DNA of 47,699 nt from Streptomyces sporangiiformans (lineage in GTDB: Bacteria; Actinomycetota; Actinomycetes; Streptomycetales; Streptomycetaceae), in contig NZ_VCHX02000026.1 of the NCBI RefSeq assembly GCF_005768555.2, positions 1 to 47,699 on the forward strand, in the 5' to 3' direction. The notes under the pieces are model-generated. The model did not search any database. It saw only the letters and a list, made by a program, of their open reading frames with translations, and was not told the origin of the DNA. Shown in pieces: positions 17,894 to 25,300 of the stretch. A program made the position numbers and the translations under genes. The first letter of the stretch is position 1, and each line of letters begins with the position of its first letter.

Positions 17894-19431
17894 CGGTCTG
17901 TCCCCAGGATCCGCCGACCGTCCGCCGTGACAGTGTGACAGTCGTCCTGGAGGGCGAAGAGCCCCAGCTGCTGTGCGAAGAACCCCAGTTGGGGGATGCG
18001 GGTGCCGATGTCGGAGTCTCCTTCGTCACCGGTTTTGAAGTACCGCTCGTTGCGAAGATGCAGACGGGAGAAGATCTTCAGCCCGCCCGTCGCCGGGTCG
18101 GTGCGCAGCTTGGCGAGGGCGACTCTGCGGGACTGGGCCAGCATGTCGTCCACCAGCCGGGCGGCCAGATCGCTGACCGGCCGGTCGACGTAGTCGTTGA
18201 GGAGACCGTCCACCCACGTCGGGTCGAGGAACTCGGCCCAGCGCCGTTGCCGACCCAGGAAGACGGCACGTACGTCGTCGGACAGATGGCCCTCTCGGGA
18301 CCGCAGCGCGCCCACGATCAGCAGCAGCACCTGGGTCATGGGAACATCGCCGTCCTGCTCCAGGAGCCGCCGTTCCACCGGCAGCAGTTGGCCTGTCGCG
18401 CTTTTGAGCGGCGGCAGATCGCCCAGAATCTGCCGCACATCCTTGTCCGGGGCCTGTTGCGCCAGCCAGTCGCGCAGTTCCTCGGCCGACCGGTCGGCCT
18501 CGCCGTCCTTGGATCCGATACTCGAGACCAGCGCCGCCCACAGCCGACGCCAGGCGCCGATGGAGTAGTGGCGCAGCAGCACTCCCCGCCAACCCGCTGT
18601 CTCGGGAATCGCCGCCAGGACCGGATCCGTGGTCATCTCCTCGCCGAAGGCCACGGCGGAGCGCAGCGTCTCCTGATAGCCGTCGCCGGCATGGCCGTGG
18701 AGATCGATCGCCCGGGCGAGGATACGGAGCGTCGCGCGCCGGGTGCGGTCGGAGGCCTCCCAATCCTCCGGCACATGGGCTCCGCCGGCACTGGTTGCGG
18801 TCAACACCTCCGTCAGCCACGCCCGTTCGGCCGGACATGGGACGCCGAGGGCCGCCTGCTCCGCCGCTTCCAGGTCCGCGAAGGACACGACGTCCCGCGC
18901 CGCAAGGGACAGCAGCGGGGCGAAGAGCTCCTGGACGGCGGCAGGGCACGCGTGCCGTCCCGGTCTGAGTGCTCCTTCCCGTACGTCCACCATGCCGAGC
19001 ACCATGGCGGGTCCGCCGTACTGATCCCAAAAGCCCCAGCGGCGGGGCGAGTACGACTGGTTCAGCTGCTCCTCGTCGGCGGCTCGCGCGAGTTCCAGTT
19101 CCTGTGCGCAGAAACGGCGTACCCGGTCGACCCCATGAGCGGACCATGCCGTGTCAGTCTCCGCCTGATGCCGCCGCAGCGCCGCCAGCAGCACCTCGCA
19201 GCGGCGAACCAGCCGGCGGCATGCGGTGACATCCAAGGCGTTCTGTTCGGCGTGCGCCGCGATCGCCGCATACATCGAGTGGTAACGAACGTACCGGGTC
19301 ACCGTGGACACCCCAGGCACCAACCGGTCCACCGCCCGCATCACGGGGCCCTCCACCGCCAGGGGATATCGCCCGGCCCGCACACCCAGCCCCTCAAGCG
19401 CCCACGCCGGCCCATGGACATCCGCTGTCAC
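17890..19431 (-). CDS. Unknown ~513-residue partner of the HKD protein (distantly DUF6361-like)
   Basis: I do not recognise a firm family. The protein is cytoplasmic, Ala/Leu/Arg-rich and mostly helical, without Walker, nuclease or membrane motifs. Near the N-terminus, LVPGVSTVTRYVRYHSMYAA followed by an RRCEVLLAAL helix and a later SYSPRRWGFWDQYGG stretch resemble in layout the LFPGTS-type opening, ERRLI helix and YWxGL region of DUF6361 proteins; this is from memory and weak. The C-terminus (LKIFSRLHLRNERYFKTGDE) could be a small winged fold. GTG at 19431 has GGGG six bases upstream; TTG at 19443 is possible. It is first in a two-gene operon, overlapping the HKD gene by ATGA. Confidence 0.7.
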   Translation of the reverse strand: MTADVHGPAWALEGLGVRAGRYPLAVEGPVMRAVDRLVPGVSTVTRYVRYHSMYAAIAAHAEQNALDVTACRRLVRRCEVLLAALRRHQAETDTAWSAHGVDRVRRFCAQELELARAADEEQLNQSYSPRRWGFWDQYGGPAMVLGMVDVREGALRPGRHACPAAVQELFAPLLSLAARDVVSFADLEAAEQAALGVPCPAERAWLTEVLTATSAGGAHVPEDWEASDRTRRATLRILARAIDLHGHAGDGYQETLRSAVAFGEEMTTDPVLAAIPETAGWRGVLLRHYSIGAWRRLWAALVSSIGSKDGEADRSAEELRDWLAQQAPDKDVRQILGDLPPLKSATGQLLPVERRLLEQDGDVPMTQVLLLIVGALRSREGHLSDDVRAVFLGRQRRWAEFLDPTWVDGLLNDYVDRPVSDLAARLVDDMLAQSRRVALAKLRTDPATGGLKIFSRLHLRNERYFKTGDEGDSDIGTRIPQLGFFAQQLGLFALQDDCHTVTADGRRILGTDR

Positions 19432-19552
19432 TCGCCACCCCAATCGGCCTGCCGGAGGTCCTCAATGGTCCGCTCACCGACACAACTGAGGCAAGTGGCA
19501 GGGTGAGTTGAGGACACCGGTGCGCACGGGAGTGTTGCGTGTGCGGGGACTC

Positions 19553-19580
19553 TTGACGCTTCAGTTCCCGGCTGGATACT
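19553..19580 (+). promoter_or_regulatory. Putative vegetative promoter of the secreted zincin-like gene
   Basis: TTGACG at 19553-19558 and GATACT at 19575-19580 are 16 bases apart, close to the streptomycete principal-sigma pattern. The leader to the ATG at 19760 would be about 170 bases. The rest of the 328-bp gap (19432-19759) shows nothing else I can name. Confidence 0.45.
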
Positions 19581-19759
19581 GACGGCACGTGCCATGGGCT
19601 CCTCGTGTTTACGCAAACATCCAGCCCGCTCGCCAGTGAGCCCACATAGCTCCGTGCCGCTCCACCCCGCTCGACTGCGCTCCGCTTCCTCGACGGACGG
19701 ACTGATCATGCCGTCATCGCCACACCCGACGGCCTCACCCCCCACAGGAGGACCTCTCA

Positions 19760-20413
19760 ATGAGTCCACGACGGGCCATGGAGCCCGCTGAGAGAACAGT
19801 CATGCCGTGGCGCAACAAGGTGGTCATAGCCGCGCTGGCAGCGGCCGTTCTGGCTGGGCCCGGCATCGCCCAAGCCGCCCCACAGGCCGCCCCGCAGACC
19901 GCCCCGGCATCCCAGGAACAGAGGGCCGCGGCGGCCAGCATCACCTGGACCCTTGAACGGGCGAGCAACCCCACCGCGGACCAGCGGGCGGCCTACGACC
20001 TCATCACGGCGGCCATGAACGCGGCGGTGGCCCGGTACAACAACCTCAGCGACCTGGGCAAGACCATCACCGTCCGCTACGACCCGGGCGTGCCCACCGC
20101 CGACGGCAACATCAACGGAACCATCCGCTTCGGCAACCGCAGCTACATGACCCAGAGGACGGCTCTGCACGAGATCGCCCACACCATCGGCGTGGGTACG
20201 AGTTCGGGCTGGTCCTCCCTCGGCGGCAGCGGCACCTGGCGCGGCGTCCAGGCGACGGCACTCGTCCAGCGATTCGACGGTTCGGGCGCCAAACTGTCCA
20301 CCGGCGGCGGACACTTCTGGCCCTACGGCCTGAACTTCGAGAACGAGTTCTCGAACACGGCGGCCGATCGTCACGTCCAGATCGTCGCCGCCATGGTGCG
20401 TGACGGTCTGTAA
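19760..20413 (+). CDS. Secreted zincin-like putative metalloprotease
   Basis: A 217-residue exported protein. Basic residues and a hydrophobic core (VVIAALAAAVLAGPGIAQAA, about 21-40) form a signal peptide with an Ala-x-Ala cleavage zone. The mature part has the zinc signature HEIAH (137-141) followed by TIGVG; the third metzincin His is absent at position 147 (Thr), so H185 in GGGHFWPYGLN or another residue may serve. This core with HFWPYGLN also occurs in streptomycete proteins carrying ricin-type lectin domains; here no lectin domain is attached. ATG at 19760 has GGAGG upstream; an inner ATG at 19802 is less likely. It is monocistronic, with a hairpin after it. Confidence 0.8.
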   Translation: MSPRRAMEPAERTVMPWRNKVVIAALAAAVLAGPGIAQAAPQAAPQTAPASQEQRAAAASITWTLERASNPTADQRAAYDLITAAMNAAVARYNNLSDLGKTITVRYDPGVPTADGNINGTIRFGNRSYMTQRTALHEIAHTIGVGTSSGWSSLGGSGTWRGVQATALVQRFDGSGAKLSTGGGHFWPYGLNFENEFSNTAADRHVQIVAAMVRDGL

Positions 20414-20508
20414 CTCAGGGGCTGCGTGCGGGCGGTGACCGGGCGGGACTCCGCTCGGGACTCCGTACGACGTTCGGAAACGCCCGCTGCACTCGGCCCA
20501 GACCGACC

Positions 20509-20552
20509 TGCCGACCGCTGGAGTACGTGTCCGCCCCCCCCAGCGGTCGGCA
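20509..20552. terminator. 13-bp perfect hairpin between convergent genes
   Basis: TGCCGACCGCTGG (20509-20521) and CCAGCGGTCGGCA (20540-20552) pair perfectly around an 18-base loop. It lies between the zincin-like gene (+) and the WGR gene (-), so it can end transcription from both sides. Confidence 0.7.
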
Positions 20553-20563
20553 AGCCGCCACGA

Positions 20564-22030
20564 CTAAACCAGGCGCCTGATCTCCCCGCGCACTCGGTAG
20601 AAGCCGCCCGGGGAGGAGTGCAGCGCGTCCACCACATAGCGGGCGCCGGGCTGCCGTATCGCACGTGGGAACTGGACGTTCCAGCTCGGCTCGTAGCCGT
20701 CGGAGACCACGTGCACCCGTATGCGCCCTCCTTCCTGAACGCACTCCACGACGACCCCGCTCCCCGCCGCGGGGGCGGCAGTGACGGTGGCGACGGAGGC
20801 GGCGGTGGTCAGGGGCGCGTAAGTCGGCAGGGCAGCCGCCAGCTTGATGTCCGCGGGAACCGGGACGGTGCCCGAGTGGGCAGCGTTGATCGCGGACTCG
20901 CTCGCATCGATGCAGGCAAGCGAGCCGTCCGTGGAGACGAGGTACAGCCTCTCGTCGCGGTACTGCATGGAGAGCGCCGAACCGCCGCCCGTACCGAGCT
21001 TCCACAGCCGGGTGCCGTCGGCGCTGAAGCAGTAGACGGAGGAAGCGGAGTCGCCCGCGAAGACGTACCGTCCGCCGGGGGAGGAGGCACACGAGTACAC
21101 CGCGGCGTCACACTGATAGGTGGCCTCGATCCGCCCGGTGGACTTGGAGAGCCGCTGCACGACCCGCCGCCCCGTCCCGGCGTAGACCGAGTTCTCCTCC
21201 TGCCATCCGAAGAGCACATTGCCGCTGGTCGCGGTATGCCAGAGCCGGCTGGTGCCGTCCGCCGCGTACGCCGTCACACCGCGGCTGTGCCCGTGGTACA
21301 CGGTGCGGTCGTCGGCGCGCACCATCCACGCGTTGTCCCCCGACGAGTTGCGGGACCACTGGAGTTCGTCCTCATGGTCGATGACGGTCAGGCCGCCGTT
21401 GCGGTCGGAGACGTTCAGCACGCCCGCGTGGATGTCCAGCCAGAAGATGTCCACGTCATCCGCTATCTCGTAGGCCGCGAACGGCACCTTTGACGAGAGG
21501 TCGTACACCCGGCCGTCGTCACAGCCCGCGTAGATCCAGAAGTCGTCCGCCACCAGGCACTTCACACCGTCAGGCAGGGAGTAGTGCGCCAGCACCTCGC
21601 CGTCGTGGCCCAGGTTGTAGACGTCGCCGTGCTGGTTGCCGACCCAGCAGCGGTCCTCGTCCACATGGATACCGAACGCCGAGGCGCCGGTACGAAACCG
21701 CCACAGCACGGGGGCCGTAGCCCGTGCCGTGGACGGAGCGGACGTCGCCTGGCGGCGCGTCACCGGGCGGGCCGCGCGCTGCCCCGGCACGGCGGGCGCG
21801 TATCCCTTCCGTACCTTCTCGGCGATCTTCTTCGCCGCCGCGGCCTGGGCCTTCTGGGCGGTCGGGAAGGTGGAGGTCTGGCGTTGCCCGTCCACGCCGA
21901 TCCGCCCGTACCGCACGGCGACCGTTGTCCCTTCGACGGTCACCTCGTAGAACTTGTGGGCACCGCCGTCCTCCTGGGACAGCTCCAGATATGTCGTGTT
22001 CCCCGATTGACGTGCCCGCACAGCAGACAT
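20564..22030 (-). CDS. WGR domain fused to a WD40/PQQ-like beta-propeller
   Basis: A 488-residue cytoplasmic protein. The N-terminal WGR domain (about residues 8-75) includes KFYEVTVEGTTVAVRYGRIG and a following helix TAQKAQAAAAKKIAEKVRKG; such domains bind nucleic acid in PARP-like and MolR proteins. A basic, Ala/Thr-rich linker leads to six or seven beta-propeller blades with repeated VWVGNQHGDVYNL-like, IYAGCDDGRVYDL and YVFAGDSASSVYCF strands. The C-terminal 60 residues (VVVECVQEGGRIRVHVVSDG) form a separate small beta domain. ATG at 22030 follows GGGGAGGGG. No catalytic residues are visible; it is probably a scaffold or sensor. Nothing nearby names its partner. Confidence 0.85.
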   Translation of the reverse strand: MSAVRARQSGNTTYLELSQEDGGAHKFYEVTVEGTTVAVRYGRIGVDGQRQTSTFPTAQKAQAAAAKKIAEKVRKGYAPAVPGQRAARPVTRRQATSAPSTARATAPVLWRFRTGASAFGIHVDEDRCWVGNQHGDVYNLGHDGEVLAHYSLPDGVKCLVADDFWIYAGCDDGRVYDLSSKVPFAAYEIADDVDIFWLDIHAGVLNVSDRNGGLTVIDHEDELQWSRNSSGDNAWMVRADDRTVYHGHSRGVTAYAADGTSRLWHTATSGNVLFGWQEENSVYAGTGRRVVQRLSKSTGRIEATYQCDAAVYSCASSPGGRYVFAGDSASSVYCFSADGTRLWKLGTGGGSALSMQYRDERLYLVSTDGSLACIDASESAINAAHSGTVPVPADIKLAAALPTYAPLTTAASVATVTAAPAAGSGVVVECVQEGGRIRVHVVSDGYEPSWNVQFPRAIRQPGARYVVDALHSSPGGFYRVRGEIRRLV

Positions 22031-22568
22031 GGCACACCCCTCCCCAAAGGCCCGCTCGGCCGGCGCGGCCGATCTCCAGTGACTCAAAAGCTAGTGGTCG
22101 CCACTGACATCGACTCCGCGGGCAGCCGGATCGCGCATCCGCAGTCGGCGGGGCACGCTGGAAGCAGCCACTCGCGATGCACGGGGTCGCCCGGCGCGGG
22201 TCGAGGCCCACACGCCGGTGCACGGGAACAGGACGAGGTGACCACGTATGCGCCACGGGGCCGTGTCACCACTGCGGCAGGTTTGTCGCGGCCCTGCCGG
22301 CGAGGGGTGGAACGGGGGGCACGACCCGGCTGACGGACCCGTCGGCGGTTCCCCTGAAGCTGATTCTCCGGGATCCCCGGTCCACGACGGGCCCGCCAGA
22401 AGCAGCAACCACACGAACCACAGGAACGACACGAATCACATAAGTCACAAGCGTCTCACAGGTCACGGAAATCACCTCGGCGGTCGGCGGCACCGGTCGA
22501 GGGAACTGGGCCACTTCCTCCACGTCAGGGGCACGCGCATATGGCGGCGTGCCAGGGAAGTGGAGCTG
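22031..22568. other. 538-bp divergent intergenic region without a convincing gene
   Basis: It separates the WGR gene (-) from the YihY-type gene (+). A stretch around 22390-22490 is less GC-rich than its surroundings and rich in CAC/AAC codons on the plus strand, which does not look coding. A minus-strand frame from 22432 opens with a hydrophobic run but has no ribosome site. Promoters for both flanking genes are expected here; none is clear enough to mark. Confidence 0.5.
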
Positions 22569-23309
22569 ATGCACCGGGCCATGGGCTTCGCCGCGCTGGG
22601 GCTGGTGACGCTCGCCCCGCTGCTGATCGTGGTCGCGGCGGCCGCCCCGAGCCAGGAGCGCGGCTTCGCCCTGTGGGTCGTGGACGGCATGGGGCTGTCC
22701 GGGCGCCCCGCCGACGCCGTGCAGGACCTCTTCGCCGCACCCCGCAAGGTCCTGAGCACGACCAGCGTCCTGAGCGTGGTGTTGCTCGTGCTCTTCGGTG
22801 TGCCGTTCGCGGGCAGTGTCCAGACCGGCTACGAAAAGGTGTGGGGCCTGGCGGCCGGGCGCTGGCACACGGTATGGCGACGCGCGGTGTGGCTCGTCGC
22901 TCTGACGGCCTACCTCTTCGCCGAAGCGCAGAGCGGGGCCGCCCTGGGGTCGGGCACCCTGCGCTCATGGACCCGGATCGGGCTGAGTGCGTTGCTCGGC
23001 GGGCTCTTCTTCTGGTGGGGGCAGCGTTTCCTGCTCGGCGGCCGGATCCCCTGGCGCGCCCTACTGCCGGGTGCCGTCGCCACGATGGTGGGCCTGGGTG
23101 GCCTGCGCCTCTTCTCGTCCCTGGTCTTCTCGCCACTCATCGTGAGCAACGCGGTCTCGTACGGTTCGGTCGGCACCGTCCTGATCGTGACGTCCTGGCT
23201 CGTCGGTGTCGGCTTCGTCGTCTTCGGCGGCGCCCTCGTCGGTCGCTACTGGTACCTCCACGAACCGCACCACATCCCGCACCCGCACACCCGCTCCCGG
23301 AAGCACTGA
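22569..23309 (+). CDS. YihY/UPF0761 family integral membrane protein (formerly 'RNase BN'-like)
   Basis: A 246-residue membrane protein with about six hydrophobic helices, beginning MHRAMGFAALGLVTLAPLL. Typical features are the TGYEKVWGL motif after the second helix, the GGLFFWWGQRFLLGGRIPWR loop and NAVSYGSVGTVL in a late helix. The C-terminus is His/Arg-rich. ATG at 22569 has GGAG close by; GTG at 22560 is equally possible. The preceding codons (IWRRAREVEL) look conserved with relatives, so the true start may be farther up, although the only earlier in-frame ATG (22248) opens a non-coding-like stretch. Function in this family is unproven; transport or envelope roles are guesses. Confidence 0.82.
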   Translation: MHRAMGFAALGLVTLAPLLIVVAAAAPSQERGFALWVVDGMGLSGRPADAVQDLFAAPRKVLSTTSVLSVVLLVLFGVPFAGSVQTGYEKVWGLAAGRWHTVWRRAVWLVALTAYLFAEAQSGAALGSGTLRSWTRIGLSALLGGLFFWWGQRFLLGGRIPWRALLPGAVATMVGLGGLRLFSSLVFSPLIVSNAVSYGSVGTVLIVTSWLVGVGFVVFGGALVGRYWYLHEPHHIPHPHTRSRKH

Positions 23310-23434
23310 TGCGCCGCGGCGTCCATGAGCTGTTCGGGTGTCCGGAGGTTCCGTTCTGGTGCGCCGTGGTCGGTCGGGCAGGCCGGGTCGCAGGATCCTG
23401 ATGGCGGCGGAAACGATCCGACGTTCAGGGGTTC

Positions 23435-24211
23435 ATGGTGGCGCGAGATGTCATTCCGTACGAGGTCCAGGGCAGCGGCGCGGGGCGGGTGATCCTGCTC
23501 CATCATTGGTTCGGCGATCGGACGGCGTTCGCGCCGATGCGTGAGCACCTGAACGGCGAGGCGTTCAGCTACGCCTTCCCGGACTGCCGCGGCTGCGGGG
23601 AGGCCCAGCAGATGGCGGGCGCCTTCACGATGGAGGAGATCGCCGCGGATGTTCTCGCGGTGGCCGATGAACTGGACTGGGACACCTTCTCCGTCGTCGG
23701 CCACTCCATGGGGGCGATCGCTGCTCAGTTGGTGCTGCTGAACGCGCCCGACCGGGTCCGGTCACTCATCGGTGTCGCCCCGATGCCCGCCTCCGGCTTC
23801 CCGCTCGAGGGGGAGTACCGCGATCTGTTCTACGGTGCCGTGGAGAACCCGGCGAACCGGCGGGCCATCATCGACACCGTCACCGGCGGCCAGGAGGACG
23901 ACGCCTGGCTGGACGCGATGGTGAGCCGCTCGCTGGCGCGGACCACACCGGAGGCCTTCCGCGGCTACCTGGAGTCCTGGTCGACCACCGACTTTCATGA
24001 GCGGGTGCGCGGCAACCGCACCCCTGTACTCGTCGTCACCGGTGCGCACGACCCGGTGCTGGGTGCCGACGCGGCCCGGGGTACGTGGTTGGAGTGGTAC
24101 CCGAACGCCGAACTCGACGTACTTGACGGCTGCGGGCACTTTCCGACGGAGGAGACTCCCCAAGCCCTCGCCGCGTCACTCGTGCAGTTCCTCAGTCGCT
24201 TCGCGAAGTGA
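23435..24211 (+). CDS. Alpha/beta-fold hydrolase
   Basis: A 258-residue cytoplasmic hydrolase. The nucleophile elbow is GHSMG (S91), the acid is D206 in TGAHDPVLG, and the base is H235 in DGCGHFP. The oxyanion region is LLHHWFGDRTAF (21-32), and a short cap lies at about 120-185. There is no signal peptide. ATG at 23435 is preceded by AGGGG. The length is normal for the family; relatives include esterases, haloperoxidase-like enzymes and C-C hydrolases, so the substrate is unknown. Its stop codon lies inside a pentanucleotide repeat. It is convergent with the DUF4360 gene. Confidence 0.9.
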   Translation: MVARDVIPYEVQGSGAGRVILLHHWFGDRTAFAPMREHLNGEAFSYAFPDCRGCGEAQQMAGAFTMEEIAADVLAVADELDWDTFSVVGHSMGAIAAQLVLLNAPDRVRSLIGVAPMPASGFPLEGEYRDLFYGAVENPANRRAIIDTVTGGQEDDAWLDAMVSRSLARTTPEAFRGYLESWSTTDFHERVRGNRTPVLVVTGAHDPVLGADAARGTWLEWYPNAELDVLDGCGHFPTEETPQALAASLVQFLSRFAK

Positions 24212-24259
24212 AGTGAAGTGAAGTGATGTGAAGTGACGGGACGGGACGGGACGTGAAGT
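24205..24259 (+). repeat. Pentanucleotide tandem repeat over the hydrolase stop codon
   Basis: Eleven consecutive 5-base units of the form GAAGT, GATGT, GACGG or GACGT. The first unit contributes the last codon and part of the TGA stop of the hydrolase gene. Slippage here would change only the last residue or the 3' end. Confidence 0.85.
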
Positions 24260-24266
24260 GACGATG

Positions 24267-24310
24267 GCGGCTCCCCGGACGGCACCGGGTGGCGCGGTCG
24301 GGGGAGCCGC
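24267..24310. terminator. 10-bp hairpin between convergent genes
   Basis: GCGGCTCCCC (24267-24276) and GGGGAGCCGC (24301-24310) pair perfectly around a 24-base loop. It sits between the alpha/beta hydrolase (+) and the DUF4360 gene (-). Confidence 0.65.
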
Positions 24311-24320
24311 ATCCCCCGGG

Positions 24321-24974
24321 TCACTTACGGGGGCACTCCTTCCAGGCCAGGTGGTAGATGGTGCTGATGTCGCCGTCGGTGGAGTCCATGGTCATGAAGC
24401 TGGTGCTGCCGGGCGCGGAGGTTCCCGCGTTGACGCGGAGTTCCGTGTTGATGTTGAAGTTCCGCTGCACTCCGCAGGGCGCCCAGACCAGCTGTGCCCA
24501 GTCGGTGCTGTCGGTTGCCTGCCAGTTGTCGTTGTACGGGCCCCTGAACGGATGGGTTCTGGAGTGCGTGTTCGACGACCCCTGGAAGTAGTACGAGGCC
24601 TTCTGGGTGCTGTTCGCGCCCGGCTGGAGTGAGGCGAAGCCCCGGTAGTCGACGCTCGCGATCGCGTAGGTGAAGCCCCCCGGTACGTGGACGTTGAGGT
24701 TGAGCTGGCAGTTCTTGCGGAACGCGGTGGGGCTGGCCCCGCCGCCCACCTGGGCGAGGTAGTCGCTGTACGTCACCGTGAAGGCCGTGTTGTCCGGCGA
24801 GACGGCGATGGCGGCCGTTCCCTGGGGACAGCCCGATCCGTTGACCGTGGCGACCTCGATCACGATCTTGTCCGGGGGCGGGTCCATGATCACGGAGGGT
24901 GAAGCCTGCGCGGGGATCGCGGAGGCGAACAGTGCCGCGGCGGCCGCGCCGCTCATGAGCAGTCCACCAGCCAT
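24321..24974 (-). CDS. Secreted DUF4360 family protein
   Basis: A 217-residue exported protein. A short signal peptide (MAGGLLMSGAAAAALFASA) ends in an Ala-x-Ala zone near residue 24. The mature part has the DUF4360 pattern: VNGSGCPQGTAAIAVSPDN, TVTYSDYLAQVG, RKNCQLNLNVHVPGGF and a final WKECP, with four cysteines that probably form two disulfides. ATG at 24974 has GGAG upstream; upstream in-frame ATGs lack the signal-peptide pattern. DUF4360 proteins are small secreted beta-sandwich proteins of unknown role in fungi and actinomycetes. It is monocistronic; a possible PHO-box-like repeat lies about 170 bp upstream. Confidence 0.88.
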   Translation of the reverse strand: MAGGLLMSGAAAAALFASAIPAQASPSVIMDPPPDKIVIEVATVNGSGCPQGTAAIAVSPDNTAFTVTYSDYLAQVGGGASPTAFRKNCQLNLNVHVPGGFTYAIASVDYRGFASLQPGANSTQKASYYFQGSSNTHSRTHPFRGPYNDNWQATDSTDWAQLVWAPCGVQRNFNINTELRVNAGTSAPGSTSFMTMDSTDGDISTIYHLAWKECPRK

Positions 24975-25140
24975 GTTTCTCCAATCCGGAGCTTCGGTGA
25001 TCCGGGCGGTGCGGGCAGGTGCCTGCGCCGCCGGGGTTGGGGGGTGCGATCTCCGTCTGCATGGAGACCGTCGCTGACCAGGTGCGTTGGATTGAGCAGG
25101 CATGCGCATGCGGGCTCGCATAGACATGGGCATGCCAAAT

Positions 25141-25177
25141 GTGAAGCTCGCTCTAGGCCTTGTGAAGGAATCGTGAA
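25141..25177 (-). promoter_or_regulatory. TTCAC direct repeats resembling a PHO box
   Basis: On the minus strand TTCAC occurs at 25177-25173, 25166-25162 and 25145-25141. The first two are spaced exactly 11 bp, the period of PhoP-binding direct repeats in Streptomyces; the third is 21 bp further. It lies upstream of the DUF4360 gene. Binding is inference only. Confidence 0.3.
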
Positions 25178-25242
25178 GGCTTCGAGTCATCGCGCATCGT
25201 ATGGACCCGCGCGTCGGCGTACTAGGGCGATCTCCAGCCATT

Positions 25243-25278
25243 CGCGCCGGAGGGCAGGCCGAAATGCCCCCCGGCGCG
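25243..25278 (-). terminator. 14-bp GC-rich hairpin ending the glycosidase operon
   Basis: Arms 25243-25256 and 25265-25278 pair over 14 positions with one A/C mismatch around an 8-base loop. It lies just after the stop of the last glycosidase gene. The rest of the 326-bp gap (24975-25300) also has a GGCATGC/GCATGCC pair at 25099-25136. Confidence 0.7.
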
Positions 25279-25300
25279 TTCGTTCGGCTCGCCCGGCGGC

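Noticed and set aside
9429..19431. Assignment of the island to BREX, DISARM, Mokosh or Pgl
   Set aside because: No PglZ, BrxC/L, DrmA/B or RNA helicase genes are present; the methylase and HKD proteins alone do not define these systems.
16574..19506. Two plus-strand frames of 454 and 523 codons opposite the HKD cassette
   Set aside because: Composition of shadow frames; the minus-strand products have recognisable HKD motifs, ribosome sites and ATGA coupling.
22091..22432. Minus-strand 113-codon frame with a hydrophobic N-terminus
   Set aside because: No ribosome binding site, low-complexity remainder, no family; probably chance in an intergenic region.
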